Both the position numbers and the translations under genes were made by a program. Below, piece by piece: positions 34,675 through 44,675 of a stretch of DNA of 64,000 nucleotides; positions within the stretch are counted from its first letter, which is position 1; each line of letters begins with the position of its first letter. The notes beneath the pieces are model-generated. The model saw only the letters and a program-made list of their open reading frames with translations, had not been told where the DNA came from and searched no databases. This DNA is from Xanthomarina arctica (GTDB taxonomy: Bacteria; Bacteroidota; Bacteroidia; Flavobacteriales; Flavobacteriaceae), in assembly GCF_014638915.1 (NCBI RefSeq), contig NZ_BMFQ01000004.1:310001-374000 (forward strand), in the 5' to 3' direction.

Positions 34675-37053
34675 ATGTATCATAAACTTACTTTACTTTT
34701 TGTATTGGCAGTTCAAATGTCATTTTCACAATCAAAAATTACCGGACAAATACAGAGTCATAATAGTGAAGAAATATCGTTTTCAAATGTGTTGCTTGTG
34801 GGTACCAATATTGGAACAACAGCCAATGAAAATGGGTATTTTGAGTTTTCTAATCTGAGTGCTGGAACCTATATAATTCAAGTCTCAAGCGTGGGTTATA
34901 TAACGTCAAGTAAAACCGTTCAATTATTGGAGAATGAAGTTGTAAACTTAAATTTTAATATGGAAAGCGATTTATATTTGGATGAAGTGGAGCTTTTTGG
35001 AAATCGTTATAAACATCCAGATAAAATAGAAGCGATTACCAGATTGCCACTAGCTCCTTATGAGCAAATTCAAAGTATATCTATTGTTTCAGAAAAATTA
35101 ATTACCCAACAAGGAAATCTTACCATTTCTGATGCTACTAAAAACGTTCCTGGTGTTTATACCTTTGCGACTTATGGAAACAAAAGAGAAAGTATGTCTT
35201 CTCGTGGTTTTAGAGGAATTCCTATTTTGAAGAATGGGGTTCGTATTCATTCAGATTTTAGAGGAGTAGGAGTTTTAACAGATATGCAAGGTGTAGATAA
35301 TATCCAAGTGTTAAAAGGCTCTGCTGCCATAACTCAGGGTGTTGCTACCGATTTAGGGAGTCCTGGTGGAATTATTAATATTGTAACTAAAACGCCTAAA
35401 TATTATTTTGGAGGAAATGCCTATGTGCGTGCTGGCTCTTATGGACAACTGCGTACGGCTTTCGACGTTTTCGGTCCTTTAACCGAAAAAGGAAATGTAG
35501 CTTTTAGAATTAATGGTGCCATTGAACGGTCCGATAGTTACAGATCTGGTATTTCTATGAATCGATTTTATATTAATCCATCTTTAGAATGGCAAGTAGA
35601 TGATAAAACAACTATAACCCTTGAAATGGATTATTTTGACGATAGTAGAACTCCAGATGTAGGTACTGTTAATCTTGCCGATAATGATGTTAATGCAATT
35701 TATGATTTGCCTTATAACCAGTTTCTAGGTTTTGAAAATGACAGATCATTGACAAAAAACACCACTTATGCTATTAGATTTAATCGTGAATTAACTGATA
35801 AATTGAATTTAGTAGGAGCTTTTTATAAATCTAATTTAGATTTAGACGATAAAGGTGCCAGCTTAGGAGGTGTTATTGAAGATGAATTGGATAATCCAAT
35901 TTATAACGAACGTAAACGTGGGTATGCAATTTCTGAAAGACAGGATGATAATAGCGTATTACAATTCGATTTGGTTGGTGAAGATTTGAAAACTGGATCT
36001 ATTTCACATACCTTTCAAGTAGGTTTTGATTACAGAACCTCGACTTTCAATACTAGAAACCAAAGTATTTCAACAGTGGACACTATTAATGTATTTACTA
36101 ATAATACCAGAGAGTTACCAAGTGATCTAGATTATGGTAATGCTACTTTAGCAGGATCTAGTACAAGTGCTATTGGATTTGTTGCTCAAGATGTCATGAC
36201 GTTTAATAAATGGATAAAAGCATTTTTAGGGGTGCGTTATAGTCAAACGCAAACGGATGGAGAAACGGAAACCGTGCAAAGTGACGCTTTTAATCCCATG
36301 GTTGGTTTTATTGCAACACCTATTGAGAACATCAACGTATTCGCATCATACACTAATAGTTCGTATCCAAGAACGGGAACCCGTTTAGATGTTAATGGAA
36401 ATGAATTGGGTAACGAACGCTATGATCAACTTGAAGCTGGAATAAAAACCAATTGGTTAAATAGTCGCTTGCGTTTTAATTTTACATTTTTCAAAATTAA
36501 TAACCAAGATATCAATCTTCCTGTTTACGATGAAAACTGGATTGAAACAGGATATTATCAAAAAGGTGGAAACGACGAAAGAAAAGGAATAGAAGTAGAA
36601 CTTAGTGGTAGAATTCTAGAAAACCTAGAAGTTATTACAGGGTATTCTTATATTAATGCACAATATAAGGAACATACATCTTATGTTTATGGTTCAGCCC
36701 CTTTAAACACACCTAAAAACACCTTTAATGCCTATGTAAATTATTGGTTCAAAAATAATTTAGACGGTCTATCAGTAGGAGCTGGAGCTTATTATACTGG
36801 AGAAAGACCTGTAAACGATTGGAGTTCTGGAGCAATTACTCACGAAGGAATTGTGCCTAACCAACAACCTTTTATAGTTGATGCTTATACGCAAGTAAAC
36901 ATGCAAGCCGCTTATAATTTTAATGAGCACTGGAACTTTAGAGTGTTACTAAACAATGTCTTTAACCAAATTGGCTATAACACTTATAGAACAACTTATA
37001 TAAACCAAACGGATCCTAGAAATTTCGCAGGAGTTTTAACTTATTCGTTTTAA
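34675..37053 (+). CDS. TonB-dependent siderophore-type receptor
   Basis: A 792-residue outer-membrane receptor. Signal peptide MYHKLTLLFVLAVQMSFSQ, then a carboxypeptidase-D-regulatory-like domain (about 20-105: KITGQIQSHNSEEISFSNVL), a plug (about 125-240: VPGVYTFATYGNKRESMSSR, then AAITQGVATDLGSPGGIINI) and a barrel ending FAGVLTYSF. The GSPGGIINI/TKTP end of the plug is typical of siderophore receptors such as FhuA-like ones. Iron-chelate uptake is the likely role; the ligand is unknown. Single gene with putative operators upstream and a terminator downstream. Confidence 0.9.
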   Translation: MYHKLTLLFVLAVQMSFSQSKITGQIQSHNSEEISFSNVLLVGTNIGTTANENGYFEFSNLSAGTYIIQVSSVGYITSSKTVQLLENEVVNLNFNMESDLYLDEVELFGNRYKHPDKIEAITRLPLAPYEQIQSISIVSEKLITQQGNLTISDATKNVPGVYTFATYGNKRESMSSRGFRGIPILKNGVRIHSDFRGVGVLTDMQGVDNIQVLKGSAAITQGVATDLGSPGGIINIVTKTPKYYFGGNAYVRAGSYGQLRTAFDVFGPLTEKGNVAFRINGAIERSDSYRSGISMNRFYINPSLEWQVDDKTTITLEMDYFDDSRTPDVGTVNLADNDVNAIYDLPYNQFLGFENDRSLTKNTTYAIRFNRELTDKLNLVGAFYKSNLDLDDKGASLGGVIEDELDNPIYNERKRGYAISERQDDNSVLQFDLVGEDLKTGSISHTFQVGFDYRTSTFNTRNQSISTVDTINVFTNNTRELPSDLDYGNATLAGSSTSAIGFVAQDVMTFNKWIKAFLGVRYSQTQTDGETETVQSDAFNPMVGFIATPIENINVFASYTNSSYPRTGTRLDVNGNELGNERYDQLEAGIKTNWLNSRLRFNFTFFKINNQDINLPVYDENWIETGYYQKGGNDERKGIEVELSGRILENLEVITGYSYINAQYKEHTSYVYGSAPLNTPKNTFNAYVNYWFKNNLDGLSVGAGAYYTGERPVNDWSSGAITHEGIVPNQQPFIVDAYTQVNMQAAYNFNEHWNFRVLLNNVFNQIGYNTYRTTYINQTDPRNFAGVLTYSF

Positions 37054-37077
37054 GCATAACATGATATATCAAAATAA

Positions 37078-37112
37078 AAATAGCTTGAATTTTAATTCAA
37101 GCTATTTTTTTT
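37078..37112. terminator. Terminator between convergent genes
   Basis: 11-bp perfect arms TAGCTTGAATT / AATTCAAGCTA with a 2-nt centre, A-run on one side and T-run on the other. Confidence 0.9.
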
Positions 37113-37123
37113 ATGGGTCATTT

Positions 37124-37681
37124 TTAGAATTTATAACCAATTCTTAAATGTAAATTCACACCAACATCAGATTCTCCTATAATATTTAAATTTTCATAAT
37201 TAAAGTAATGAATATATCCAATTCCAAATCCGGCTTCATAATTGAAATGATTTCCAATATTTCTTCTAATACCCCAAGTTGGAATAATAGTTAAGTCGCT
37301 AACCAAATTTATATTATCATTACTAGAAGCAAGCAATATATCTGGATGAAAGCTTGTTTTTAAGGAAATGAAATTTCCACTATTTCCATCTATTCTTTTA
37401 GATTTGTCTTTTCTTTTGTTCAAATTGTAATACCATTTAGGTTCTATGGAAATTACCATTCCTAAAATAAAATCTGTAGAATTATATCCTGACCAAAAAC
37501 TAGCATCTAAACCTACTTCACTTCGTAAAGCTATTTTATTTGATAATCTAGATTCATTATGAACCCAAAGGCCAATGGGACCCGTTTGGATTCCAAATAC
37601 AGATTTTTCTACACTGGCATCTTGTGCTTTTGCTAGTAATGTAAAAGCGCAAATTATTACGGTTAATAAGGTTTTTTTCAT
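37124..37681 (-). CDS. Outer-membrane beta-barrel protein, unknown function
   Basis: A 185-residue protein with a signal peptide (LTVIICAFTLLAKAQ) and an eight-stranded-barrel-like pattern (VFGIQTGPIGLWVHNESRL, ... LHLRIGYKF at the end, with terminal Phe as usual for outer-membrane insertion). No specific family is recognised. It is the downstream neighbour of pepT, separated by 28 bp on the same strand, so the two may be cotranscribed. Confidence 0.75.
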   Translation of the reverse strand: MKKTLLTVIICAFTLLAKAQDASVEKSVFGIQTGPIGLWVHNESRLSNKIALRSEVGLDASFWSGYNSTDFILGMVISIEPKWYYNLNKRKDKSKRIDGNSGNFISLKTSFHPDILLASSNDNINLVSDLTIIPTWGIRRNIGNHFNYEAGFGIGYIHYFNYENLNIIGESDVGVNLHLRIGYKF

Positions 37682-37709
37682 GGTGATAAGTAGTGATTTG
37701 GGGGTGTTA

Positions 37710-38948
37710 TTATTTTTTTTGAGCAGTCAATTCTGCTATTTTACATATAACTTCAGTGGCTTTTAACATACTTTCCACAGGAACATATTCATAACGTCCA
37801 TGAAAGTTATGTCCTCCGGCAAAGATATTCGGACAAGGTAAACCCATATAACTAAGTTGAGAGCCATCTGTTCCTCCGCGAATAGCTTTAATTAAAGGTT
37901 TTATACCTACTTGTTTCATAGCTTCTTCGGCAATGTCAACAATATGCATTACAGGTTCCACTTTTTCTTTCATATTAAAATACTGATCTTTTATTTCAAT
38001 AGTTACAACCTCTCTTTCGTATTGTTCATTGATATCATTGGTTAATTTAACCATCACTTCTTTTCTAGCTTCAAAATGCTGTCTGTCGTGATCTCTAATA
38101 ATATATTCTAAAACTGTTTCTTCAACTTCACCTTCTATGGAATATAAGTGAAAAAATCCTTCATAACCTTCCGTATGCTCAGGGGTTTCTAATCTAGGTA
38201 AAGAGTTCATAAATTCCGTTGCGATATACATAGAATTAACCATTTTTCCTTTGGCATAACCAGGGTGCACAATTTTGCCCTTCACTTTTACAACAGCTCC
38301 AGCGGCATTGAAGTTTTCATATTCTAACTCGCCAATTTGACTGCCATCCATAGTGTAAGCCCAAGATGCTCCAAATTTTTCAACATCGAATTTATGTGCT
38401 CCACGACCAATTTCTTCATCTGGAGTAAATCCAACACGTATCCGTCCATGTTTAATTTCAGGATGTTGAACTAAATATTCCATAGCAGACACTATTTCAG
38501 TGATTCCTGCTTTATCATCGGCTCCTAAAAGCGTTGTTCCATCTGTGGTAATTAAGGTCTGACCAACATAAAGTAATAAATCATCAAAATAATCTGGAGA
38601 TAATACAATGTCTTCTTCAGCATTTAAAATAATGTCCTTACCATCGTAGCTTTCAATAATTTGAGGTTTTACATTAGCTCCGGTAAAATCTGGAGTCGTA
38701 TCAAAATGCGAGATAAAACCAATGGTTGGAACGTCATGATCTACATTGCTTGGTAAGGTGGCCATAATGTATGCATTGTCGTCTATTGTAACATCTTGTA
38801 AACCAATTGATTTTAATTCTTCCACTAGTTTGTTAGCTAAATCCCATTGCTTTTTTGTGCTAGGAGTGGTTTCACTTTTTGGGTCTGATTCCGTATCAAT
38901 TATCACGTAACTTATAAAACGGTCGATGATGTGTTGTTTGTTTAACAT
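37710..38948 (-). CDS. pepT: Peptidase T (tripeptidase)
   Basis: A 412-residue M20 zinc aminopeptidase that removes N-terminal residues from tripeptides in the cytoplasm. Metal and catalytic motifs: [11 protein letters not shown] (first His and Asp), [10 protein letters not shown] (bridging Asp), [10 protein letters not shown] (Glu-Glu pair) and [12 protein letters not shown] (last His). The frame reaches an ATG at 39002, but [11 protein letters not shown] at 38948 aligns with the E. coli PepT start (MDKLLERF), so that is used. A terminal helix IAELTAQKK matches E. coli closely. Confidence 0.95.
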   Translation of the reverse strand: MLNKQHIIDRFISYVIIDTESDPKSETTPSTKKQWDLANKLVEELKSIGLQDVTIDDNAYIMATLPSNVDHDVPTIGFISHFDTTPDFTGANVKPQIIESYDGKDIILNAEEDIVLSPDYFDDLLLYVGQTLITTDGTTLLGADDKAGITEIVSAMEYLVQHPEIKHGRIRVGFTPDEEIGRGAHKFDVEKFGASWAYTMDGSQIGELEYENFNAAGAVVKVKGKIVHPGYAKGKMVNSMYIATEFMNSLPRLETPEHTEGYEGFFHLYSIEGEVEETVLEYIIRDHDRQHFEARKEVMVKLTNDINEQYEREVVTIEIKDQYFNMKEKVEPVMHIVDIAEEAMKQVGIKPLIKAIRGGTDGSQLSYMGLPCPNIFAGGHNFHGRYEYVPVESMLKATEVICKIAELTAQKK

Positions 38949-39298
38949 TTCTATATATTTAAAATGGTGATTTATGTCTATTAAAGTATTCAAAAATACC
39001 ATTTAATTTCTAAATATTGTAATAGGTCGGTTTCTTATAAATAAGTTATTACCATGTAAATCTATTAAGAAATAAAAAAAGGAACATATAGTTTGTTTCT
39101 ATTCATAATAAAATTAATTTTATACATTAAAAACCAAAACAACTAAGAAAAGTGTTTTATTTCAAGCCTTTTGCTTTATAGTATTCTATAAATATTATAG
39201 GTGTTCACGTTGGAACTTTAAGGACATATTTGTAGTTAGCGAAATAAGTTGATTATAATGGTTTTAAGTTTTATGAAACTCTTTTGGATGAATAATTT
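38949..39298. other. Intergenic region, nothing recognised
   Basis: About 350 bp of AT-rich DNA between the divergent pepT and channel genes. It must hold both promoters, but no consensus -33/-7 pair, hairpin or open frame stands out. Confidence 0.5.
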
Positions 39299-39970
39299 AT
39301 GACATTTAAAAAACTTTATACTTATCGTTTCGAATTATTCTTTTTTAGTCTGACAACTATTTTATTTGGTTCGCTATTCTTTTCTGAAATTTTGTATTCT
39401 GAGGTTATTTCGCATGTATTATTTTTGACTAATATTTCTTCAGGATATATCATTTTCTCCAAAAAACCTGAACAGTCAAAAATTAGTATATCCTTGTTAA
39501 TATTAGCTTTAATAGTTATTATATATAGGTTTATAGATAATAGTATAAGTAATACAACAGATTATATTAAAGTCTCTATTTATTTTGTTTTTTACACCTT
39601 AATAACTTTCGAGATTATAAGACAAGTGTGGCGCTCTAAAGAAGTAACTAAAAGTGTTATTTTTGGCTTAATGAGTGGTTATGTCTGTATTGGTCTATTA
39701 GGATTTTTTGTGTTTTTTAGTATTGAATTGGCTTCTCCTAATTCGTTTTACGGATTAACAAAAGGAGCAACCATCGCTGAAAATATAGATAGCTTGATGT
39801 ATTTTAGCTATATAACTTTAATGACAATTGGATATGGAGATATTACTCCAATTTCTAATGTTGCCCAAAAAGCGACGATGCTTTTTGCTATGATGGGACA
39901 GTTTTATTTAGTAATTGTTACTGCCGTGGTGGTTGAGAAATATATAAGACATTCTAATTTAAAAGAATAA
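39299..39970 (+). CDS. Potassium-channel-like membrane protein
   Basis: A 223-residue protein with about six hydrophobic segments, the last pair flanking a pore loop with the selectivity-filter-like motif TLMTIGYGDITPIS (about residues 175-188; TxGYGD). This matches the ion-channel (two-pore-helix) superfamily. There is no obvious regulatory RCK/TrkA domain at the C-terminus, which is only about 15 residues after the last helix. Likely role is potassium flux; gating is unknown. Confidence 0.8.
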   Translation: MTFKKLYTYRFELFFFSLTTILFGSLFFSEILYSEVISHVLFLTNISSGYIIFSKKPEQSKISISLLILALIVIIYRFIDNSISNTTDYIKVSIYFVFYTLITFEIIRQVWRSKEVTKSVIFGLMSGYVCIGLLGFFVFFSIELASPNSFYGLTKGATIAENIDSLMYFSYITLMTIGYGDITPISNVAQKATMLFAMMGQFYLVIVTAVVVEKYIRHSNLKE

Positions 39971-40031
39971 TTACAATAGAAATAATTATCTAAGTGATTA
40001 GAATTGTATTTTTGTCTCACAAAATTCAATT

Positions 40032-41063
40032 ATGTACAAATTACTAATCCGACCATTGTTTTTTCTTTTTGACCCTGAAAAAATTCATCATTTCACCTTT
40101 TCTTTAGTGCGATTTTTAAATAAATTACCTTTCGTATCTTATTTAATAAGAAGTATTTATGTTGTTGAAGATGCACGTTTGGAGAGAGATTTATTTGGTT
40201 TAAAGTTTATAAACCCCGTAGGATTAGCTGCAGGTTTCGATAAAAATGCGGTTTTATATAATGAGCTTGCTAATTTTGGATTTGGATTTATTGAAATAGG
40301 AACAGTAACCCCAAAACGGCAGGAGGGAAATCCTAAGCAGCGCTTATTTAGATTAAAAGACGATCAAGGTATAATTAACCGAATGGGTTTTAATAATGAA
40401 GGATTAGAAACAGCCATAAAGCAACTTAAACAAAATAAAGGAAAGCTGCTTATTGGTGGGAATATCGGTAAAAACACACAAACAAAACCTGAAGATTATA
40501 CAGCAGATTACCTAACTTGTTTTAATGGACTGCATCCATATGTCGATTATTTTGTGCTAAATGTAAGTTGTCCAAATGTTGGGAGTCACGCTAAATTAAA
40601 TGATAAAGATTATTTGGAAGAGTTAATTGGAACAGTTCAAAAAGCCAATAAAAACTTTGAGCTACAAAAACCTATTTTACTAAAAATAGCTCCAGATTTA
40701 AACACCAATCAATTAGATGAGATTATAGAGCTTATAGCAATTACAAAACTAGATGGAGTTATTGCTAGCAACACATCGATGGATAGAACCGGATTAAAAA
40801 CATCTGAAAGTCAATTAGAATCTATAGGAAATGGCGGTTTAAGTGGGCAACCAATTAAAGCGAAAAGTACGCAAGTAATTAAATACCTTTCTGAAAAAAG
40901 CAACAAAGCCTTCCCGATTATAGGAGTTGGAGGGATTCATTCGGCTACTGACGCTTTAGAGAAGTTGGATGCTGGTGCAGATTTAATTCAGCTTTATACT
41001 GGGTTTATTTATGAAGGCCCTAAACTGATTAAGGATATTAATAAAGCACTTTTAAAAAGATAA
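40032..41063 (+). CDS. pyrD: Dihydroorotate dehydrogenase (quinone), class 2
   Basis: A 343-residue enzyme that oxidises dihydroorotate to orotate with FMN and a quinone in the membrane (pyrimidine synthesis). [13 protein letters not shown] (FMN site), [27 protein letters not shown], and [10 protein letters not shown] are all class 2 features, and an N-terminal helical extension (about 1-55) provides the quinone tunnel. The catalytic-base position, Ser175 in E. coli (ISSPN), is Cys180 here (VSCPN). Complete and followed by a terminator. Confidence 0.95.
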   Translation: MYKLLIRPLFFLFDPEKIHHFTFSLVRFLNKLPFVSYLIRSIYVVEDARLERDLFGLKFINPVGLAAGFDKNAVLYNELANFGFGFIEIGTVTPKRQEGNPKQRLFRLKDDQGIINRMGFNNEGLETAIKQLKQNKGKLLIGGNIGKNTQTKPEDYTADYLTCFNGLHPYVDYFVLNVSCPNVGSHAKLNDKDYLEELIGTVQKANKNFELQKPILLKIAPDLNTNQLDEIIELIAITKLDGVIASNTSMDRTGLKTSESQLESIGNGGLSGQPIKAKSTQVIKYLSEKSNKAFPIIGVGGIHSATDALEKLDAGADLIQLYTGFIYEGPKLIKDINKALLKR

Positions 41064-41068
41064 AAAAA

Positions 41069-41098
41069 AAACACTCCAATTTGGAGTGTTTTTTTTTA
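41069..41098. terminator. Bidirectional terminator after pyrD
   Basis: ACACTCCAA / TTGGAGTGT arms (9 bp perfect) with A-run and T-run between convergent genes. Confidence 0.9.
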
Positions 41099-41115
41099 TT
41101 GAAAATAATGTGTTT

Positions 41116-43017
41116 TTAAAGTTTGATAAACTTTTTAATAAATGTAGATCCATCAGATTCTATAGATAAAAAGTAAGTACCTGCAGTAATGTTTGAAACT
41201 TCAATTCTTTCGTTATCTAAATTACCACTCATTATTTCTTGCCCGAGTATATTTAATATTCTATAGGATACTTCAGTTGGTGAGTTAGTAAGTTTTACAT
41301 GTAACGTATTCTTATTTACAGGATTTGGATAAATTCTGACGGTATCCTCAAAATGATCATTAACAGTTAAAGGCATGGAACCATTAATGTTAATATCATC
41401 AATAGCTATATCACTATTAAAATTAATTCCTCTTAAGGCTCTAAAGCGAATTCGTATCGATTGACCTGAATAAGCAGATAAGTCAACTTGTCTTTCTATA
41501 TAAGAATTACCACTAGCAGTTTGTTCCTCTCCAATTAAAGCGGCTGTAACATCGTTTACAAAGCCAGAACCAGAATCAATATCTACATGTAATTCGCCCA
41601 TGGTATTTCCAAACATGTGATAATAAAAAGATAGCATGGCATCTGAATAGTTGATGTCGATACAAGGTGATGTATACTCTGCAACGTCACCAAGGTTTGA
41701 ATTAGAAGCCTCGGTATAAATGTATAAACCATCACCTGAAGGCGAATTATCTCCCGTTGGTCCTGTTGAAGGCGATAAAGTTGCTCCAGCGTTTAAAGTC
41801 CAGCTAAAACTAGAGTTTGAAGTTGCTTTCCAACCTTCAGTTTGTAAATTAGTTAAGGCATTAAAATCTCTAACCAATGGCAAGTTTTCTAAAGTTCCTA
41901 TTTGAATATATTCAAGTTCACTTTTTGTAATAGAAGATGTTGCATTATAAACCGTTAATGTAACATCATATAGGCCAGCAGAGCTATAGGTATGATTAGG
42001 GTTTTGTGTTGTATAATCTATAACATTATCTCCATCTATATCCCATTCCCAAGAAGTTGCACCATAACTATTATCTGTAAAAGCTACTGTTAGAGAGTTT
42101 TCACATGTTTGGGTATTGTCTGCAATAAAATCGATGTTAAAACTAGAACAATTAAAGTTGTTTCTTGTAGTTTGAAAAGTAGCATACAATCTAGCATATT
42201 GTTCAGGTGAAAATAATGTTCTACATTCTTTTCTCGAATAAGACATGACATTGTTAGGGTCTGGCACGTAGGTGTCTCCATTTGCATCTGTATCCGTACC
42301 AACATAATTACAAGATGAAGTTACATTAGAATAAGATAAGGTTGGGTCTGCAGGAGTATCGCAAATGTAATCGCCATCTGAAGTACAATTAGATCCATCG
42401 ACCAATTCTGTACCTCCATTATGAGTATGTCTTAAGCTGAAAAAGTGTCCCATTTCATGTGCCAAAGTACTTCCGTTTAATGCACAAGAATTAACCATCA
42501 CAATCGTATCTGGACCTCCTGGATAATAAGCGTAACCACAAACCGAAGAGTCTGATGCCGCTCTAGTGGCACTATTTGCAAAATAGATATTAATTAATCC
42601 TGAAACACCGTTAGCACTAGTTAACGCAATTTCATCTGAATCTATAAAATTATAATAGGTGCTGTCGTCAATATAATTAATACCATCGCAAACATAAAAT
42701 TGCATGTTTGCATTGGCATAAAAAGCATTCATAACATCCATAGCGTCATTTAGTTCAGAAACTGTTAAACCTCCAGTACCACTAGTAGTTCTTATAATAT
42801 GTGCTTTAATAGGAATTGAAGTTACGGCTCGACGTGACGTTAAATTATTTAAATATTCTTGTTCATACTGGATAATTTGCTCTTTGTTGTTCTCATAAAA
42901 TTCTAAAGATTCAGGTGTTTCCACTATGCCACATTCAGATATCTCTTGCGAAAACAAACTGCTTTGCAGTAGAAAGATGAAACAAATAGTAAGGGTAAAT
43001 TTGGTAATTTTTAGCAT
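41116..43017 (-). CDS. M43 family zinc metalloprotease with PKD domain and T9SS sorting tail
   Basis: A 633-residue secreted protease. Signal peptide (FTLTICFIFLLQSSLFSQ), the metzincin active site LAHEMGHFFSLRHTHNGG (HExxHxxxxxH near residue 190) with downstream DGDYICDTPADP, a PKD domain (around residues 300-370, WEWDIDGDNVIDYTTQNPNH), a carbohydrate-binding or MAM-like strand domain and a C-terminal T9SS sorting domain (RIYPNPVNKNTLHVK ... TAGTYFLSIESDG). Expected on the cell surface or in the medium, degrading protein. Gene is monocistronic. Confidence 0.94.
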   Translation of the reverse strand: MLKITKFTLTICFIFLLQSSLFSQEISECGIVETPESLEFYENNKEQIIQYEQEYLNNLTSRRAVTSIPIKAHIIRTTSGTGGLTVSELNDAMDVMNAFYANANMQFYVCDGINYIDDSTYYNFIDSDEIALTSANGVSGLINIYFANSATRAASDSSVCGYAYYPGGPDTIVMVNSCALNGSTLAHEMGHFFSLRHTHNGGTELVDGSNCTSDGDYICDTPADPTLSYSNVTSSCNYVGTDTDANGDTYVPDPNNVMSYSRKECRTLFSPEQYARLYATFQTTRNNFNCSSFNIDFIADNTQTCENSLTVAFTDNSYGATSWEWDIDGDNVIDYTTQNPNHTYSSAGLYDVTLTVYNATSSITKSELEYIQIGTLENLPLVRDFNALTNLQTEGWKATSNSSFSWTLNAGATLSPSTGPTGDNSPSGDGLYIYTEASNSNLGDVAEYTSPCIDINYSDAMLSFYYHMFGNTMGELHVDIDSGSGFVNDVTAALIGEEQTASGNSYIERQVDLSAYSGQSIRIRFRALRGINFNSDIAIDDININGSMPLTVNDHFEDTVRIYPNPVNKNTLHVKLTNSPTEVSYRILNILGQEIMSGNLDNERIEVSNITAGTYFLSIESDGSTFIKKFIKL

Positions 43018-43133
43018 GCTTGTATTATATGATATTTTGGCTAAAATATAGAATTAAGATTTAATGAACTTTTTAAGCGAGTAAAAAGAGACTTAAAATA
43101 GTATTATAATCTTATTTTTACAGAAATTTAAAA

Positions 43134-43760
43134 CTGAATTACGACATCCTCATATCGTTCACTTTTGCTACCTCTGCCTTAGCAATTTCTCCAGGTCCAG
43201 ATAATATTTATGTATTAATGCAAAGTATTAGTCACGGAAAAAAGGCTGGTTTAGCAACTGTTTCTGGTTTGATTTCGGGATGTTTGGTACATACAACTTT
43301 GGTTGCCTTTGGTGTTTCTGTCCTTATTAAAGAAAACGAAAGCCTGTATTTAATGATAAAAATATTAGGTGCTACGTACCTACTTTATCTAGCTTATAAA
43401 GTATTTAGGAGTGATGGTTCCTTACATTTGAATTCAGAAAGCATTCCAAAAAAATCTGGAAAGCAATTGTTTAAACAAGGTTTTTTAATGAATGTTTTAA
43501 ACCCGAAAGTGTCCTTGTTTTTTTTAGCTTTATTTCCAGGGTTTTTGTTTAGCAATACGATAAATGAAGTGACTCAATTCTACGTCTTAGGTTTCTTGTT
43601 TATGGCTGTTTCTTTTATCATTTTTTCTTCAATTGCTATTTTAGCGGGTTCTATTTCAAGTTATATCAAGCAACATAAACATATAGGGAACTATTTAAAA
43701 TGGTTACAAATAATTGTCTTTGTTGGAATTGCTGTTTTCATCTTGTTTTCAAAAAAATAG
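43134..43760 (+). CDS. LysE/RhtB family exporter with a non-ATG start (CTG)
   Basis: A LysE-type amino-acid exporter, about 208 residues, with roughly six membrane helices. The frame upstream of the first ATG (43218) is open and encodes the family N-terminus: NYDILISFTFATSALAISPG followed by PDNIYVLMQS, the family hallmark SPGP. No ATG, GTG or TTG occurs between the upstream stop (about 43113) and that N-terminus; the CTG at 43134 (L/M-NYDILIS) is the best start. Starting at 43218 would delete the first helix and the SPGP motif. Confidence 0.8.
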   Translation: MNYDILISFTFATSALAISPGPDNIYVLMQSISHGKKAGLATVSGLISGCLVHTTLVAFGVSVLIKENESLYLMIKILGATYLLYLAYKVFRSDGSLHLNSESIPKKSGKQLFKQGFLMNVLNPKVSLFFLALFPGFLFSNTINEVTQFYVLGFLFMAVSFIIFSSIAILAGSISSYIKQHKHIGNYLKWLQIIVFVGIAVFILFSKK

Positions 43761-43790
43761 TACTATTTTTACAGTTCCAACAAGAATAGA

Positions 43791-44654
43791 ATGTCAGAAT
43801 ACGTTAAAGTTATTGAATGCCCAAGAGATGCCATGCAAGGGATCAAGGCTTTTATTCCAACAGAAAAAAAAGTACAATACATTCAGTCGTTGTTACGTGT
43901 TGGGTTTGATACTATAGATTTTGGAAGTTTTGTGTCGCCTAAAGCCATTCCACAAATGGTGGATACTGCAGAACTTCTAGAGCAATTAGATTTAAGTAAA
44001 ACAAAAAGTAAACTCTTATCCATTATCGCTAATACAAGAGGTGCTCAAGAGGCTTCCGTACATCCACAAATTGATTATTTGGGTTATCCGTTTTCTATTT
44101 CTGAAAACTTTCAGATGCGTAACACCCATAAAACCATTGCACAATCTGTCGTTACCTTAAAGGAGATTCTAGAAATTGCCGATAGGACTAATAAAGAAGT
44201 GGTAGTTTATATTTCCATGGGCTTTGGAAACCCTTATGGAGATCCATGGAATGTGGATATAGTGGGAGAGTGGACCGAAAGACTCTCAAATATGGGCGTT
44301 AAAATTCTTTCATTAAGTGATACAATTGGTAGCTCGAATCCTGAGAATATTAACTATTTGTTTTCTAATTTAATTCCTAATTATCCAGATATAGAATTTG
44401 GAGCACATTTACACACTACCCCAACTTCTTGGTTTGAGAAAGTGGATGCGGCCTATAAAGCCGGTTGTAAAAGATTCGATGGAGCCATTCAAGGATTTGG
44501 AGGTTGCCCGATGGCTAAGGACGAATTAACTGGTAATATGCCTACTGAAAAACTACTTTCTTATTTTACTCAAAAAAAGGTATCTAACCTCAATGCACTT
44601 AGTTTTGAAAGTGCTTATAACGAAGCAACCAAAGTTTTTACAGCTTATCATTAA
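43791..44654 (+). CDS. Hydroxymethylglutaryl-CoA lyase
   Basis: A 287-residue HMGL-like TIM-barrel enzyme that splits HMG-CoA into acetyl-CoA and acetoacetate, the end of leucine degradation. VIECPRDAMQG (residues 8-17) holds the catalytic Arg-Asp pair; the family's usual EVGPRDGLQ lacks one Gly here. HLHTTPTSWFEKVDAA contributes metal-binding histidines, and GFGGCPMAKDELTGNMPTE contains the catalytic Cys loop. The ATG is 30 bp after the LysE stop, so co-transcription is likely. Confidence 0.92.
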   Translation: MSEYVKVIECPRDAMQGIKAFIPTEKKVQYIQSLLRVGFDTIDFGSFVSPKAIPQMVDTAELLEQLDLSKTKSKLLSIIANTRGAQEASVHPQIDYLGYPFSISENFQMRNTHKTIAQSVVTLKEILEIADRTNKEVVVYISMGFGNPYGDPWNVDIVGEWTERLSNMGVKILSLSDTIGSSNPENINYLFSNLIPNYPDIEFGAHLHTTPTSWFEKVDAAYKAGCKRFDGAIQGFGGCPMAKDELTGNMPTEKLLSYFTQKKVSNLNALSFESAYNEATKVFTAYH

Positions 44655-44675
44655 TCCAAGTTATACTATTCTATT

